Part shown: positions 23,326 to 35,374 of the stretch, piece by piece
How the letters are laid out: each line of letters begins with the position of its first letter
Numbering within the stretch: the first letter of the stretch is position 1
From: Poa pratensis
Taxonomy: Eukaryota; Streptophyta; Magnoliopsida; Poales; Poaceae
Length of the DNA: 64,000 nt
Reading direction: 5' to 3'
NCBI GenBank assembly: GCA_947311845.1
Contig: CAMZMU010000089.1
Coordinates: forward strand, 20,155,338 to 20,219,337
Notes under the pieces: generated by a model
Databases searched by the model: none
What the model was told of the DNA's origin: nothing
What the model saw: only the letters and a program-made list of their open reading frames with translations
Made by a program: the position numbers and the translations under genes

Positions 23326-24066
23326 CATTCCTTATAGGAGGCAGCACACATGAAGATATCACGGAAAAAGAAAAATAGCTGTTCCAAAAGCAAACATTAC
23401 AGGTATCAACACTAAGATCCATTTAGCAGGCCAGGTTATGAGAGAGCTCAACTACTCCCTACGCCGAAAACGGGCAGGTTTCCGCTGTAATAAAACGGGT
23501 ACAAGTGGACAAAAGAGGCTCCAACTGCCGGCACCGAGGACGCACCAAACGCCCTACCAGCGCTGGCGCCACGTCACCCTACCGGCCCCACCTGTCATTC
23601 CCACCGCATTAATCACCGCCACCTCCCTTTCCCTTCCCGGCCTTTCGAATTTTCCACGCACGTCAGCCGTACCCGATGACGCGTGGGCCCGGGCCCACGG
23701 ATCAGTTAAATTTCCTTTCCAGTACACAGGGGCCGGAAGAAGAACGAGATCTCACTTTCTCCTGGCCCTTTTTGCGTTCCAACCCCTGGCGAGGAGCTGG
23801 GTTCACAGTCGCGTCCCTGCCCTGACTCTCCTGGCTGTTACCCGAGGAGGAGAGAGAAACAGGACGCCATTTCTCTCTCTCCCCTCCTTCGTCCTCCTTC
23901 CCCCATTTCGCATTCGCCCTCTCGGCGACGACCCGCCTCCCTCTCGGCGCCCGCGCGCGCTCGGCGGCCGGCCGCGGGTCAGCCAGGAGGCCCCCCAAAC
24001 CCTAACCCTAATCCGGTCCTCCGCCTCCGGCAGGCCTGAGGCGGGGGGCTCGGCCCGTGCGCCACC
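23326..24066 (+). promoter_or_regulatory. 5' region and leader of the CRK gene
   Basis: GC content rises toward the start codon. The leader is CT-rich (TCTCTCTCTCCCCTCCTTCG near 23870-23893). A telo-box-like AAACCCTAACCCTAA lies at about 23997-24011, some 55 bp before the ATG. No convincing TATA box was seen, and the long open frame running through this leader is an artefact of GC richness. Confidence 0.55.
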
Positions 24067-27000
24067 ATGGGGCAGTGCTACGGCAAGGGCGCGTCCTCGC
24101 GCGCCCCCACGGAGGACGAGTACGGGGTCGTGGCCGAGACGCACTCCCCGCCGCCGCCAACGGCGTACCGCAGCAGCAGACCCCGCCGCGCCAGGTCGCG
24201 CCCTCGGCGACGCCCGGGACCCCGAGGCAGCGCCGCAAGTCCTCTGGATCGACCACGCCGGTGCACCAGACGCCCGGGGTCGCGTGGCCCAGCCCGTACC
24301 CGGCCGGCGGGAACAGCCCGCTGCCCGCGGGGGTCTCGCCCTCGCCGGCCCGGTCCACGCCCCGGAGGTTCTTCAAGCGGCCCTTCCCGCCGCCGTCACC
24401 CGCCAAGCACATCAAGGCCACGCTCGCCAAGAGGCTCGGGGGAGGGGAAGCCCAAGGAGGGGACCATACCGGAGGAAGGCGGGGTGGGTCCTGGAGCTGG
24501 AGCTGGTGGCGGGGCGGTTGGGGATGGTGGGGCGGAGGCGGAAAGGCCGCTGGACAAGACGTTCGGCTTCGGAAAAACTTCGGGGCCAAGTACGAGCTCG
24601 GGAAGGAGGTCGGGAGGGGCCACTTCGGCCACACCTGCTCCGCCGTTGTGAAGAAGGGCGAGTTCAAGGGGCAGACCGTCGCCGTCAAGATCATCTCCAA
24701 AGCTAAGGTGAGGGAGCCATGGTGCTATGCTGGTTTCCAAATTTAACTTCGAATTTTCAAATGTCAGCTGTTTAGGCTGCCTTAACCGCCATGCATTTCG
24801 CGCTATTGCGTAGCTAGTAACGGAAGCATATGGTAGTTGATGATGATCTAGATGATCCAGATTGAAGGATACAAATACTGTGGTGATCTCTTTCACTTCC
24901 CAACCTTTAGGCCACTCCTATATTTGACACTGAATGAATGATATCACAGAAGGGAATATAAGGAAGTTCAGGAATTGGTGTGTTAGTTCGTCGTTAGGGA
25001 TGTGTGCTATACTGCTATTGTGCAATTAATACATTATAATACTGCTTCATGCTTTTCTGATGGTTTGAGGATTTTGTCTTTTATTCAGTAAGGTTGAAAC
25101 AGGGAATTCTACTTATACGTGGTTAACTCTTGCTAAAATTTCCACATTGTTCTTCCTACATAGATAGTTAGATTGGGGACGGAATGCATGGTTGAAGATT
25201 GGCTATATCTAATTGGTTCGTCATGGTTGAATTAGACTCTTGATGGTTCAGGGCAGATTTCAATTCTTGCTGGAAACTATCCGAATATGAATTGGATGTT
25301 AATCTGAATGCATGTTAAACCTAATGCTTTAGGCTAGCACAGTAGTTTAAGTTCTTGGTGGCCTACCTAATTTTAAACCACTGTAGGTTAATGATAAATG
25401 ATATTCTAACCAATCAGCAGTACATGTCCTAGTGCACCTTGTCACCTCTCCTTTTTGTTCAGTTAATTAAGACCTGTAGAATTTGAGGTAGATTCTGCGA
25501 TACTTTTGGGAAAAGCTGACATTATTGTGCTTGTCCCAGTAGTCAATCATCTGATTCTTGAAGAATACGAGTGCTGTAGTGGCAGCACTGTCAGCGATGC
25601 TAGTTTTGATTGCAGCAGAGGAATTATCAGGTCGCCAGTTGCAATCAGAGAGATATCCATCTATTGAAGAGGTTTGAAGTGAACAAAGATCCACGGAGGC
25701 TACGTACCTAAAGTTAGTTAGGTGAAAAGACACCAGAGGGTGGCATTGCTTAATTGAGCACAATCATCGCAAAGAATGATCTACATTGTTCGTTAAGTCA
25801 CGTTAATTTCCAGGGACACAGAGCAGACATTGCAATGTTTGAAATTATTCATGATCCAGATACTGAATTGGACCAATCTGTATAAAAATAACAGATGGTT
25901 AAGTGGTTAACACAGCTTCTTAGAATGTCAGAGATGTCAATAGCTGATTGTTCGGTGGTCTTTATTAGTCCGTTTGTTGAATCACAATGTAGTGCTGTGC
26001 ATTGGGTGGCTGCTTTGCTTTTGGACTTCCATGTGAAGCATTTCAAATTTTCAGAAAAACACAAGTTACTTAATACATTCTGTATGTCATGGTACAAACA
26101 ATTATGTTTGTTAAACATAGTCTCGCTGGCAGACAGTTTTAACACTCCAATATATGGCATCTTATCCTAACTTAACATGATTTTTAGCGGGTCCATTTGC
26201 AACGGAGATCTGTGGTTTACCTAAAAAATGCTCCTCTCAGGCTTCTGCCACTGGGGGTGTTCAACAACGGTTTCCATCAAACCGTGTAAAACCATCATAT
26301 ATTCGTATTATAATTTTGTACTAGTGTCCCTGGTCCAATCGATAAAACCGAAAGAAACTGAACTGCGCCTGGGCTGCCGGTTCTGGCCAGGTTGAACTTG
26401 AAGCCGTAGTTGAACACTCATGCTTGCTACTAACCATATCAGTTTCCAAAGTCTTAAAGGACATCACAACATATCATCCTAGGCAAGTGTACTCTGTGCA
26501 GATCAATATTCTTTGTAATCAAATACTGTATGCACATTTGAAGAAAGCAAAGGGTGAGGCCAGTAAGTAGCACAATTTGGAAATATATCTCAATTAACTT
26601 ATTAGTTGATGAAACTAGGCTTTCCAGAATGCGACCTGTAAATCCAGTAATGTGACTAGCTCTTCTGGAAAATAGTCCCGTATATCCTTAATAGTATAAG
26701 ACATTTATGCAACTGAATAATTATTTATTGGGACAGCATTTTCCTCATTTGGATATGCATTGTGATTGTTTCTGTCTCTAAATATTAGTTTATGCAGATT
26801 ACTTAAATTTGCATCTTTGCATGGACGAATTGAATAGCACTACTTCGTAACTTCTTTAAGCAATTTACTCTTGTGTTTGACAGATGACAACAGCCATATC
26901 TATCGAGGATGTTCGTAGGGAAGTGAAGATTTTGAAAGCTCTATCAGGGCACAACAATCTTGTCAAATTCTATGATTCCTGTGAGGATGCCCTTAATGTC

Positions 27001-30000
27001 TACATTGTCATGGAGTATGTTTTATGACCCTTTTTTATACCATTTTAACCGCTTATAGCCTGGTTTTCTGTTAAGATACATATGATTTCAGAGTCCTCCT
27101 GACATGCCCGAAAACACCTTTATGAAACTTAATTTTTTCTTATTTTTATACTCCCCCTTTCCTTTTTGTAAGGTGTATTAATTTTTTCAGAAGTCCAAAA
27201 TTTCTATCTTTAACCAAGTTTGTAGAAAAAATTACCAACATCTACTATACTAAAAAATAAAATATATTTCATGATGAATCTAATTATACTGATTTGGTAC
27301 TGTAGATGTTTGATGGTTTTCCTGCAACCTTAGTCAAAGATAGTAAAGTTTGACTTCTCAAAAAATAAACACACCTTATAAAAAGGAAGAGAAGGAGTAT
27401 AGCTTTTGGTGTATCTACCATCATATTTAAGCATTTTATCACATCTTTTATAACGTGCACCAGGCAGTATTTTCTCATGTTGTTTCCCTTTAACAGATTA
27501 TGTGAGGGCGGAGAGTTGCTAGACAGAATATTAGCCAGGTACTTTCTGTAATTTCTTCACCCCTTGTAGCAAACTAGCAGTATCTCTTCTTAATGCTACT
27601 GGATTCAAACTTTGAACTATTGAAGAGGTGGGAGGTACACCGAAGAAGATGCTAAAGCCATTGTTGTACAGATTTTGAGTGTAGTGGCCTTCTGTCATCT
27701 TCAGGGAGTAGTGCATCGTGATTTGAAGCCAGAGGTATCGAAGTCTTAATCTATTTCTGCGTAGTTTATGGATATATGCAATCACATTGGTGTTTCACCG
27801 AGTTCCATCTCTGCCGTTTTCTACAGCTGGACTGTAATGTTCTTTCTTATAAGGGACATTTATTATGCCTGCAGTCTTCAAGTCCTGTAAAATACTAGAC
27901 CACATTTAATGACATAGTTATTTTCGTTTGGACAGAATTTCCTTTTCACAACAAGAGATGAAAATGCTCCTATGAAGTTGATTGATTTTGGTCTCTCTGA
28001 TTTCATTAGACCAGGTAAACAGTTGAGATCCTCCTCTTCCTACGCACTAACATGTGGTACACGTTTATTAGTTATTGTTGATCTGTTTCCCTATTATCAA
28101 TGGACCATCATGTTGATCTAACATTAATCACATTTCCCAAGTTCTCTTTGTTTCCTGCTTATTGGATATATCTCTTTCCTGCTTACTGTTAAAAGAAAGA
28201 ACACCTGTCTACCATGGTAAATATATGTACATCTCTTAGTAGGTTCAGACGAACTCCATGAACTGACACACTATTTGGTAAAACCCTTATTCTTATCTCT
28301 TCCTTAGCCACGTTGAAGAACTTTTCATGTTGCTGTTACATTTGCCTGATTTTTATGTAGCAGCCAGACATCATAAGATAATATGCTAAGAACCAAAGCC
28401 ATAGTGAGTCGAAGCCAAGTGATCTCATAATTTTCTGTTAATTAATGCTATTGTTAACTGAAAAGGAGATACCATTTATGTTGAGAATTCAAATATAACT
28501 AAGACACAACGATAAATAGTGAAGAAAGATTTTTGTGATATCATAAAGTTGAATTTTGTCTTATGCTACAGATTGATGATTGACATGACATGACAATAAA
28601 ATAAAAAATGGTCTGTATCTTAAAAAATTACACGTGACTTGTGCATGGTTTGAGTTATATAAAAACATTGGTTGTTGGTTTTTTAATCTTCACCTCCATT
28701 CTGCATCATATAAATTCACCCAATGGTTATAGTTTGGCAGAGCTGTTAGTGTTGATGTTGCAGATCAACAGTGACTGCATTCATATCTGACAGCTAGTCT
28801 TGGCATGTTCCTTAATGGTTGGAATGAACTTTGTGCTAATTATTTTTCCACTAATGGCTACATATTTCATCAGCTGACCAGATACTATTTCTTATGCTAT
28901 ATAATGCAGATGAAAGGCTTAATGATATTGTTGGAAGTGCATATTATGTTGCCCCAGAGGTTCTACACAGATCGTATAGTATGGAAGCAGACATTTGGAG
29001 TATAGGTGTCATAACGTATATTTTGCTCTGTGGTAGTCGGCCATTTTGGGCACGGACAGAATCAGGAATCTTCCGATCTGTATTGAGAGCCGATCCCAAC
29101 CTCGATGATTCTCCTTGGCCGTCAGTGTCAGCCGAAGCTAAGGATTTTGTGAAAAGATTTCTAAACAAGGATTACCGCAAAAGAATGACTGCTGTCCAAG
29201 CATTGAGTAAGTTGTTAGAAATGCTTATTATCTATTCTCGTGTGATGTAGTGATACTTCTTTTCGTATTTCTTGTGAAGCATTTTTCGTAGACCCTATTT
29301 GATGAGAAAACCACTGTATGCATTGTATATGAGAGTGTGAGACCATAATACGAAGATATTTTGTTTTCTCTGCAGCCCACCCTTGGTTGCGGGATGATCA
29401 AAGGCAGATTCCGCTGGACATTCTTATCTACAGGTTAATTAAGCAATACCTCCGTGCCACACCTCTTAAACGTTTGGCGCTAAAGGTATACTATTGATTC
29501 CCATGACATTATCTACATTTGTAAATGTTCTTTCAATGTTTCATTGATCTTACCGTTAGTGATACTTTATTAATAAATGTGCATGGGTGGGGTAGACAAT
29601 CTTTGTACAAGGGGTGTCCCACTCATGCATGTCAGAGTGGCAGTGGGAACCTCTTTCCTTTATTTATGTGTGCTAGCTAAGTTCTTTGCCAATACAAAGA
29701 ATTTATCTTTCCTTTTATGATCGCATGCTTTTGTTCATATGGGGTATGTTGGATGCTACTTTTATTCGTCTTACTTAGAAACTGTTTGAATCTTCGCCAT
29801 GGAACTCCTTTCTATGAATTTGTACCAGCAAGTTGTTGTGCAACTTGTTATGTTATTGTCAATCTGAAGGTTCTAACAGTTAGCTCTTTACCTCAGGCAT
29901 TATCCAAGGCTTTAAAGGATGATGAACTCTTGTATCTTAGGCTACAGTTTAAGCTGCTTGAGCCTAGAGATGGAGTCGTGACACTTGACAATTTTCGAAC

Positions 30001-31277
30001 GGTGAGTTTATCCTACTTTTGCTGATTACTGTTTATTTTGTCACTAAATGTTGCAATCTGTTAACATCGGTCACTCCAACAATATAGAGTTTTAGTGATA
30101 CATGAGTAATGGTGCTAGATTCATATTTGAGTACTTCAGTGTGATCATGATTTGTGCTTATTTACAATATCATGAATATAAATTATAATTTTGAGATCAA
30201 TTCTAGAGACTACGTCTTATAAAGATCATCAGAGGGTGCACGCCATAAAAATGATACGTGGAACACATGTTCCTGCTTCTGATGAAATGTCATGATATAT
30301 CGTCTCCATCTAATAGTAGTGTTTCATGGTCTTGTCCAGGCTCTAACGCGGTATTTGACTGATGCGATGAAGGAATCAAGAATTCTTGAGTTTTTGCATG
30401 CGGTAAGGATCTTTCAGTACTGACCGTACACAATGGATGGTTTAGTTATTTGGTTTCTCTGGCTATGCTACTAATGTCACATAATAATCTGTTGCTTGTG
30501 TTTGAAGTAGAAGACATGCAAAGTTATCATATTGAACATACTTGATAAACTAACATCATTGGGGCTTCTGTACAGAGTGAATTTGATTAGCAGCAATTTT
30601 GAATTAGTTTCCTTCTCATCTAGTTATGTTTATTGCATGTATCATTGAGCTCGACTAGAAAGGGGAGTTCTTAGTTATCCTGTTCGTGGTGCTTTGTGGT
30701 AGTTTAAAGTTGCCTCGTTTAGAACTTCTTTTCCATCTTTCATTTGTATTTTCTATCTGATAAACATTTGTATAGTTGGTAGCTGAAGTTGCTGATCTCG
30801 TCATTATTTGTCTATCAGTTGGAACCACTTGCGTACAGGAGTATGGACTTTGAAGAGTTCTGTGCTGCAGCGATCAGCCCTTACCAGCTCGAGGCTCTGG
30901 ACAGGTGGGAGGAGATTGCTGGAACATCTTTCCAGCACTTTGAACAGGAGGGCAACCGAGTCATATCAGTTGAGGAGTTGGCACAGGTATGTAGGATTAC
31001 AGTAATTTGACACAGCATTTACCTCAGTTCAGACCTGTGAGGGTGTTCTTTTTGCATCCTGAACTGAGAACATATACAGGAATTACATTCTTTGGTTCTC
31101 CTATGCTATAGTGGTTAACCTGACCTCCCTCGTGTACAGGAACTAAATCTTGCTCCAACTCACTATTCCATCGTGCAAGATTGGATCAGAAAAACCGATG
31201 GCAAGCTGAACTTTCTCGGGTTTACCAAATTTTTACACGGTGTTACGATACGGGGTGCAAACCCAAGACGACATTAA
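24067..31277 (+). CDS. CRK: CDPK-related protein kinase (CRK), 11 exons, three apparent single-base indels in exon 1
   Basis: Ser/Thr kinase of the CDPK/SnRK superfamily, expected at membranes. Exons: 24067-24707, 26884-27014, 27497-27538, 27626-27734, 27936-28014, 28910-29206, 29376-29485, 29897-30001, 30340-30402, 30819-30986, 31140-31277. All introns are GT-AG with matching phases. The start MGQCYGKG is a myristoylation/palmitoylation context. A Pro/Ser-rich N region follows ([38 protein letters not shown]). The kinase domain has [24 protein letters not shown] split across exons 4/5, [18 protein letters not shown] and [20 protein letters not shown]. The C terminus ([49 protein letters not shown]) has EF-hand-like units lacking proper calcium ligands, the mark of CRKs. 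Length would be about 627 residues. Exon 1 needs one added base near 24150-24175, one removed in the G run near 24440, and one added in the A5 run near 24576. These are sequencing errors or inactivating mutations; exons 2-11 are clean. Confidence 0.93.
27151..27397. mobile_element. Stowaway MITE in CRK intron 2
   Basis: Ends CTCCCCCTTTCCTTTTTGTA and TATAAAAAGGAAGAGAAGGAG, flanked by TA at 27149-27150 and 27398-27399. About 247 bp. It ends 99 bp upstream of the exon 3 acceptor without disturbing it. Confidence 0.82.
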
Positions 31278-31571
31278 GTAACTATGGAAAAGAAATGTAT
31301 CTGGTTCTTCTAATTTTAAAGCTGCCCATAATATGGCCCTGATTTGTTGTCCCTGCTTCTTCCGTCTTGTGGTTAATGATCATTCTTCTTTTGTTGTGAT
31401 GTTGTCGGTTGTTGTCACCATAGCTTTTGTAGAGAGAATACATGTAAAGATCTTTTGTAATGAAGGCGATCAGATGGTTTGTTCAAGAAATATAGTGCCC
31501 TTGTTCTTTTTGGTTACAACGTTTTCAGATCCATATGCCATAGCCCCGTCTTTTGGCGATCATACAGAGCT

Positions 31572-31595
31572 ACATTTTTTTTTTTTGCGCGGAAA
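31572..31595 (-). mobile_element. Micro-retroinsertion (24 nt, minus strand)
   Basis: ATACAGAGCT at 31562-31571 and 31596-31605 flanks a short insert of a T run plus GCGCGGAAA. On the minus strand it reads TTTCCGCGC followed by poly(A), a LINE-like tail. Confidence 0.65.
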
Positions 31596-32130
31596 ATACA
31601 GAGCTGCAGTTGATCGATTTATCAGCTTAACAACATGTCAAGTACTCCGTACATGTAATCTGCTCTTCGAGAAGGATGTGCGGCACTGAGGTGAGCATTT
31701 TTCTTCAGCCTCTGTACGTTGCATTATGGAGAAGCTTCTGAACCTTAATTTTCTTCCCGTCTGAAGTTCTATTGCACCACCCGAAACATACTTGGAGGAG
31801 GTCAGCTCCGTATACTGCACGGCGTCATTGACCATATGCGCCACTGGGAAGTGGGAACTCCTATTTCCTGTCATGCCAGCTGCAGCGGTGGTATCTACAG
31901 TATCAAGTTATGATGCGACGCTGTCGCTGAAACCGTCGGTTATTCTCATCCACGGGTTCCAGAAAATTGATCGGAATTAGTCGTTTTTCCAGCTGGATGC
32001 AGAACAGGTCAGTGTGACTCTCACTGGACGTGCACGTGTAAATGACAAAACTATATGTAATGCACCTAATAGTTGTCTGTTAGACTGTTTCCATTAGTCG
32101 ATTTCGTTGTCATGATAAGGAGATGGAGTT

Positions 32131-32149
32131 CCCTCAAAAAAAAAAAAAA
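32131..32149 (+). mobile_element. Micro-retroinsertion (19 nt, plus strand)
   Basis: GAGATGGAGTT at 32120-32130 and 32150-32160 flanks CCCTC followed by 14 A residues, the very end of a retroposon with its tail. Confidence 0.65.
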
Positions 32150-32329
32150 GAGATGGAGTTTAGGATGTGATTTTTGGTTCTTATTTCAGCCCATACGAGA
32201 GAAGCAATCATCTCGTCAATCCTCGCCCTTTGCGAGTCGGTACTCGTCCACAGGGAGCCGCCAGTGGGCCGGCCCATCTTCAGGTCAGGTTTTTTCTCTG
32301 TCTCTTTTTCCTGTTTTTTTTTGTTTTGT

Positions 32330-32900
32330 TTTCTCAGTTCTCGTTTTCTTCATTTTTTTTTTTCATTTTAAATATTTTTCAAAAGATGAACCTCGTTTTC
32401 AGTTTTTTCGAACCATTTTAAAAAGTGAACCATTTTCAAAATGAAACATTTTAAAAAATAAACCATTTAAAAATGGTTCTGATTTTTTAAATGGTTCCTT
32501 TTCTAAAAAAGGTTTCGATTTAAAAAATGGTTCCGCTTTGTTGAAAATAGTTTTGATTTTTTAAAATAGTTTCAAAATAAAAAAAATCAGATTTTTAAAA
32601 ATTTTCTGATTTTGAAAATGGTTCGGATTTAAAAAACGGTTCCGAATTTTTGAAATGGTTCTGATTTAAAAGATGTTTTGATTTTTCAAAAATGTTTCTG
32701 ATTCTAAAAATGGTTCTGATTTTTGAAAATGGTTTTGATTTTTAAAATTGTTCTGTTTTTCAAAAATGATTCATGTTTTAAAATTGTTTTGATTTTGGAA
32801 AATGTTCATTTTTAAAATTGTTCTGATCTTAAAATATATTCATTTTTTGAAAAAAATTGATTTTAAAAATGTTTCAAATTTGAAAACGTTCCGTACAAAA
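32330..32900. repeat. Low-complexity array of AAATGGTTCTGATTTT-like units
   Basis: Degenerate repeats built from (T)AAAAATGGTTC(T/C)GATTTTT fill this region. It is non-coding. The composition is like the interior of the neighbouring element at 32985-33665, so it may be the remains of a related DNA transposon, but I found no termini. Confidence 0.6.
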
Positions 32901-32984
32901 AGGTGTACGTAAAAGAAACCAAACTACCAGCCGAAAAAAATGAGGCCGAACGAGCAGTGGAGCTGGAGCATGCACGATCGGAGG

Positions 32985-33665
32985 GGAATACCTATATACC
33001 GCTTCAGAGCGGCGCTACCTCGTAGCGCCACCTGAAGGGCGACCACGCAGCGGCCCATTATGGGCCGGCCCAATCGGCGAGGCTTGCTTTTTTTTCGAAA
33101 AATGAAGATTTTCGGATTTGTATAATTTCAAAAAATGGAAAAAAATAAAAAATGAACAAATTTGAAATTGAACAAATTTCGAAAATGTAATTTTTTCGAA
33201 TTTTGTTCGAATCTGAACAAATTTCGAATATGAACAATTTTCGAATTTGAACAAATTTCGAATTTCAGCAAATTTCGAAATTGAACAAATTTTGAAAATG
33301 AACAATTTTTGAACATGAACAATTTTCGAATTTGAATAATTTTCTAAAATGAACAAATTTTGAATTTGAACAATTTAGAAAATGAACAAATTTCGAATTT
33401 GAACAAATTTCCAAAATGAACAATTATCGAAAAAAAAAATCAAATTTGAATAAATTTCAGAAAATGAACAAAATTTGAATCTGAACATTTTTCAAAAATG
33501 AACAAATTTTAAATTTGAACAAAATTTTAATTCTAATTTGAATTTTTTGAAAGAAAAACGAAAAGGAAAAGAGAAAAACAGAAAACAAAAAAACAGAAAA
33601 GAAACAGGAAAGAAAAAAGAAAAACGCATATAGCGCCGCTAATGAGCAGCATATAGGTTTCACCC
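32985..33665. mobile_element. Mutator-like non-autonomous element with AT-rich interior
   Basis: ACCTATATACCGCTTCAGAG followed by CGGCGCT on the left mirrors AGCGCCGCTAATGAGCAGCA followed by TATAGGT on the right. GATCGGAGG (32976-32984) and GATCGAAGG (33666-33674) flank it, 9-mers matching at 8 of 9 positions, the size expected for Mutator-like elements. The interior is an array of GAACAAATTTCGAATTT-like repeats with no transposase. Confidence 0.72.
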
Positions 33666-33674
33666 GATCGAAGG

Positions 33675-34426
33675 ACGAGACCGTGTGCCTAAATGGGCTT
33701 TCATGTTTACTGGGCTTCCGTTGCGGGGACGGTCGCTGCGGGCGAGTTGGATGCTTCACCTCGCAAAAGGCGACAGGTACCCTTGTTTGGACCAAATTAA
33801 ACTGGGCTAGTACACATAGCTCGTCGTAAACAAACAACATTGATGCGACTTTGGGTCGAAAATGAACGCCTTCCGCGCACGAGACAACCGCCCGACACAT
33901 GCCAAGACAAATTTCTGGCACAAGACGACACATGTATTTCTACGCCACGACCGTAGGCGCCGAAACTAGTGAATTGAAAAGAAATTTGATGACAGTGTTG
34001 AAGTCCAATTTTAATGCCTATCTCTCTCTAACAGTTTGACCTTTTTCGTAGATGTAATGAAGAGATCTTAAGTTGAAGACATAGCCCGTGCATAAAATGT
34101 TGTTGCTGTTGTGACGAGGAGGTACGACAACTTTATTATATAGCTTAAACTGCCAATGGTTTCTCGCTCGATCGGGAGCGATATTTTCTCCACTTGAGCA
34201 GATAAACCTATATATGAAACAGGAGACACGTCCTTATCAGGTCGACGTGGCGGCAACGTGGACATGCAGGGAGACTGTTAGCTAATTCATCCCTAATGAC
34301 GAGACCACATGTGACACTCGTAGAATAAAAGAGGCATATATCTTAGAGTCACGTAAGTATACAAAGCTTTAGTTTGAGTTAGCATGAATTCGAGTGAGGT
34401 GAGGTGAGGCAGAAGAGTGTACAAAC
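33675..34426. other. Intergenic, no gene recognised
   Basis: Nothing supportable was seen. Confidence 0.4.
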
Positions 34427-34577
34427 TAGGGATGTAAATGGTCACATAAATGGTGCAACATAGTCGCAATTACTTCGGTCAACTGTTCAAAACTTTTTTT
34501 GTTTCCTGAAAAAATGAACTATAAACATATTTATATAGAATTATGTGGCGCCACTAATTTGTCCATTTACATCCCTA
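34427..34577. mobile_element. hAT-type MITE, 151 bp
   Basis: The termini TAGGGATGTAAATGG and CCATTTACATCCCTA are perfect inverted repeats. GTACAAAC (34419-34426) and GTACAAAA (34578-34585) form an 8-bp target duplication with one mismatch. Confidence 0.88.
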
Positions 34578-34585
34578 GTACAAAA

Positions 34586-35374
34586 CACGTCAAGATTTCT
34601 CCAAACAACGGATCGAATTAACAGTGGTATGATGACTAATGCGACTCATTTGGCGCCAAACGCTCATGATGATAGACGGGCTGCTCTGATTAAATCACGA
34701 GAAAGTGACAGGAGCATCTTGGAGGATCGATCGTCGATAATACCACCATGTCATCGTAATCATCAGTCATGTATATATTTATGAATCTTTTTTCCGGACA
34801 AGGATGGCACTGCCGACTGCGCGCGCATCGTCGTTGTTATCAGGCCTGGCCGTGACAGAGACCGATTTATTATTAATTTATCATATAAAGTAATTAATGG
34901 GGAGTTTGCATGCAAGGGCTATTTGCACGCGAGGGAGAGCTGGTCGATTAACGATTATACTCTCCTCCAAGTCATGTATACTATTCCATCAGTACTGTAC
35001 TTGGTATGACAGTATTCACGCACGTATTCCCACGCATATAGACTTACGTGACGTATTTTGCCTTAATTCCGAACACAAGGGAGGAGCTAAGCTGATTCCA
35101 GTGCTGGAGCTAGCAAAGTAGACACGTATAAACTAGCTTTGCCCAAGATTAAGCATATTCCAAAGATCCAATATTGCTATGTTTCCATGTGACAAATACT
35201 AAGAGTCGAAGATGACAGGCACGAACTGCACTTCAGATTCGCCACATGCATCACATCTTCTCATACAGAGCACCCATGCATAAAGGCTTGCCTGTGGTTG
35301 CTAATTATAGTAGTTACTGGAGAACAAGTAGGCAAAATTAACGGCATATATATCCGGCCAAACTCTCCAAGGTA
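34586..35374. other. Intergenic, no gene recognised
   Basis: Short open frames only, none with a recognisable domain. Confidence 0.4.

Larger units (their letters stand above)
31278..32329. other. CRK 3' flank with two micro-retroinsertions
   Basis: Presumed 3' UTR and downstream sequence. The short insertions at 31572-31595 and 32131-32149 are listed separately. No further gene was recognised. Confidence 0.5.

Noticed and set aside
23438..24706. 422-codon plus-strand frame across the CRK leader and exon 1
   Set aside because: It is out of register with the conserved CRK protein and arises from GC richness.
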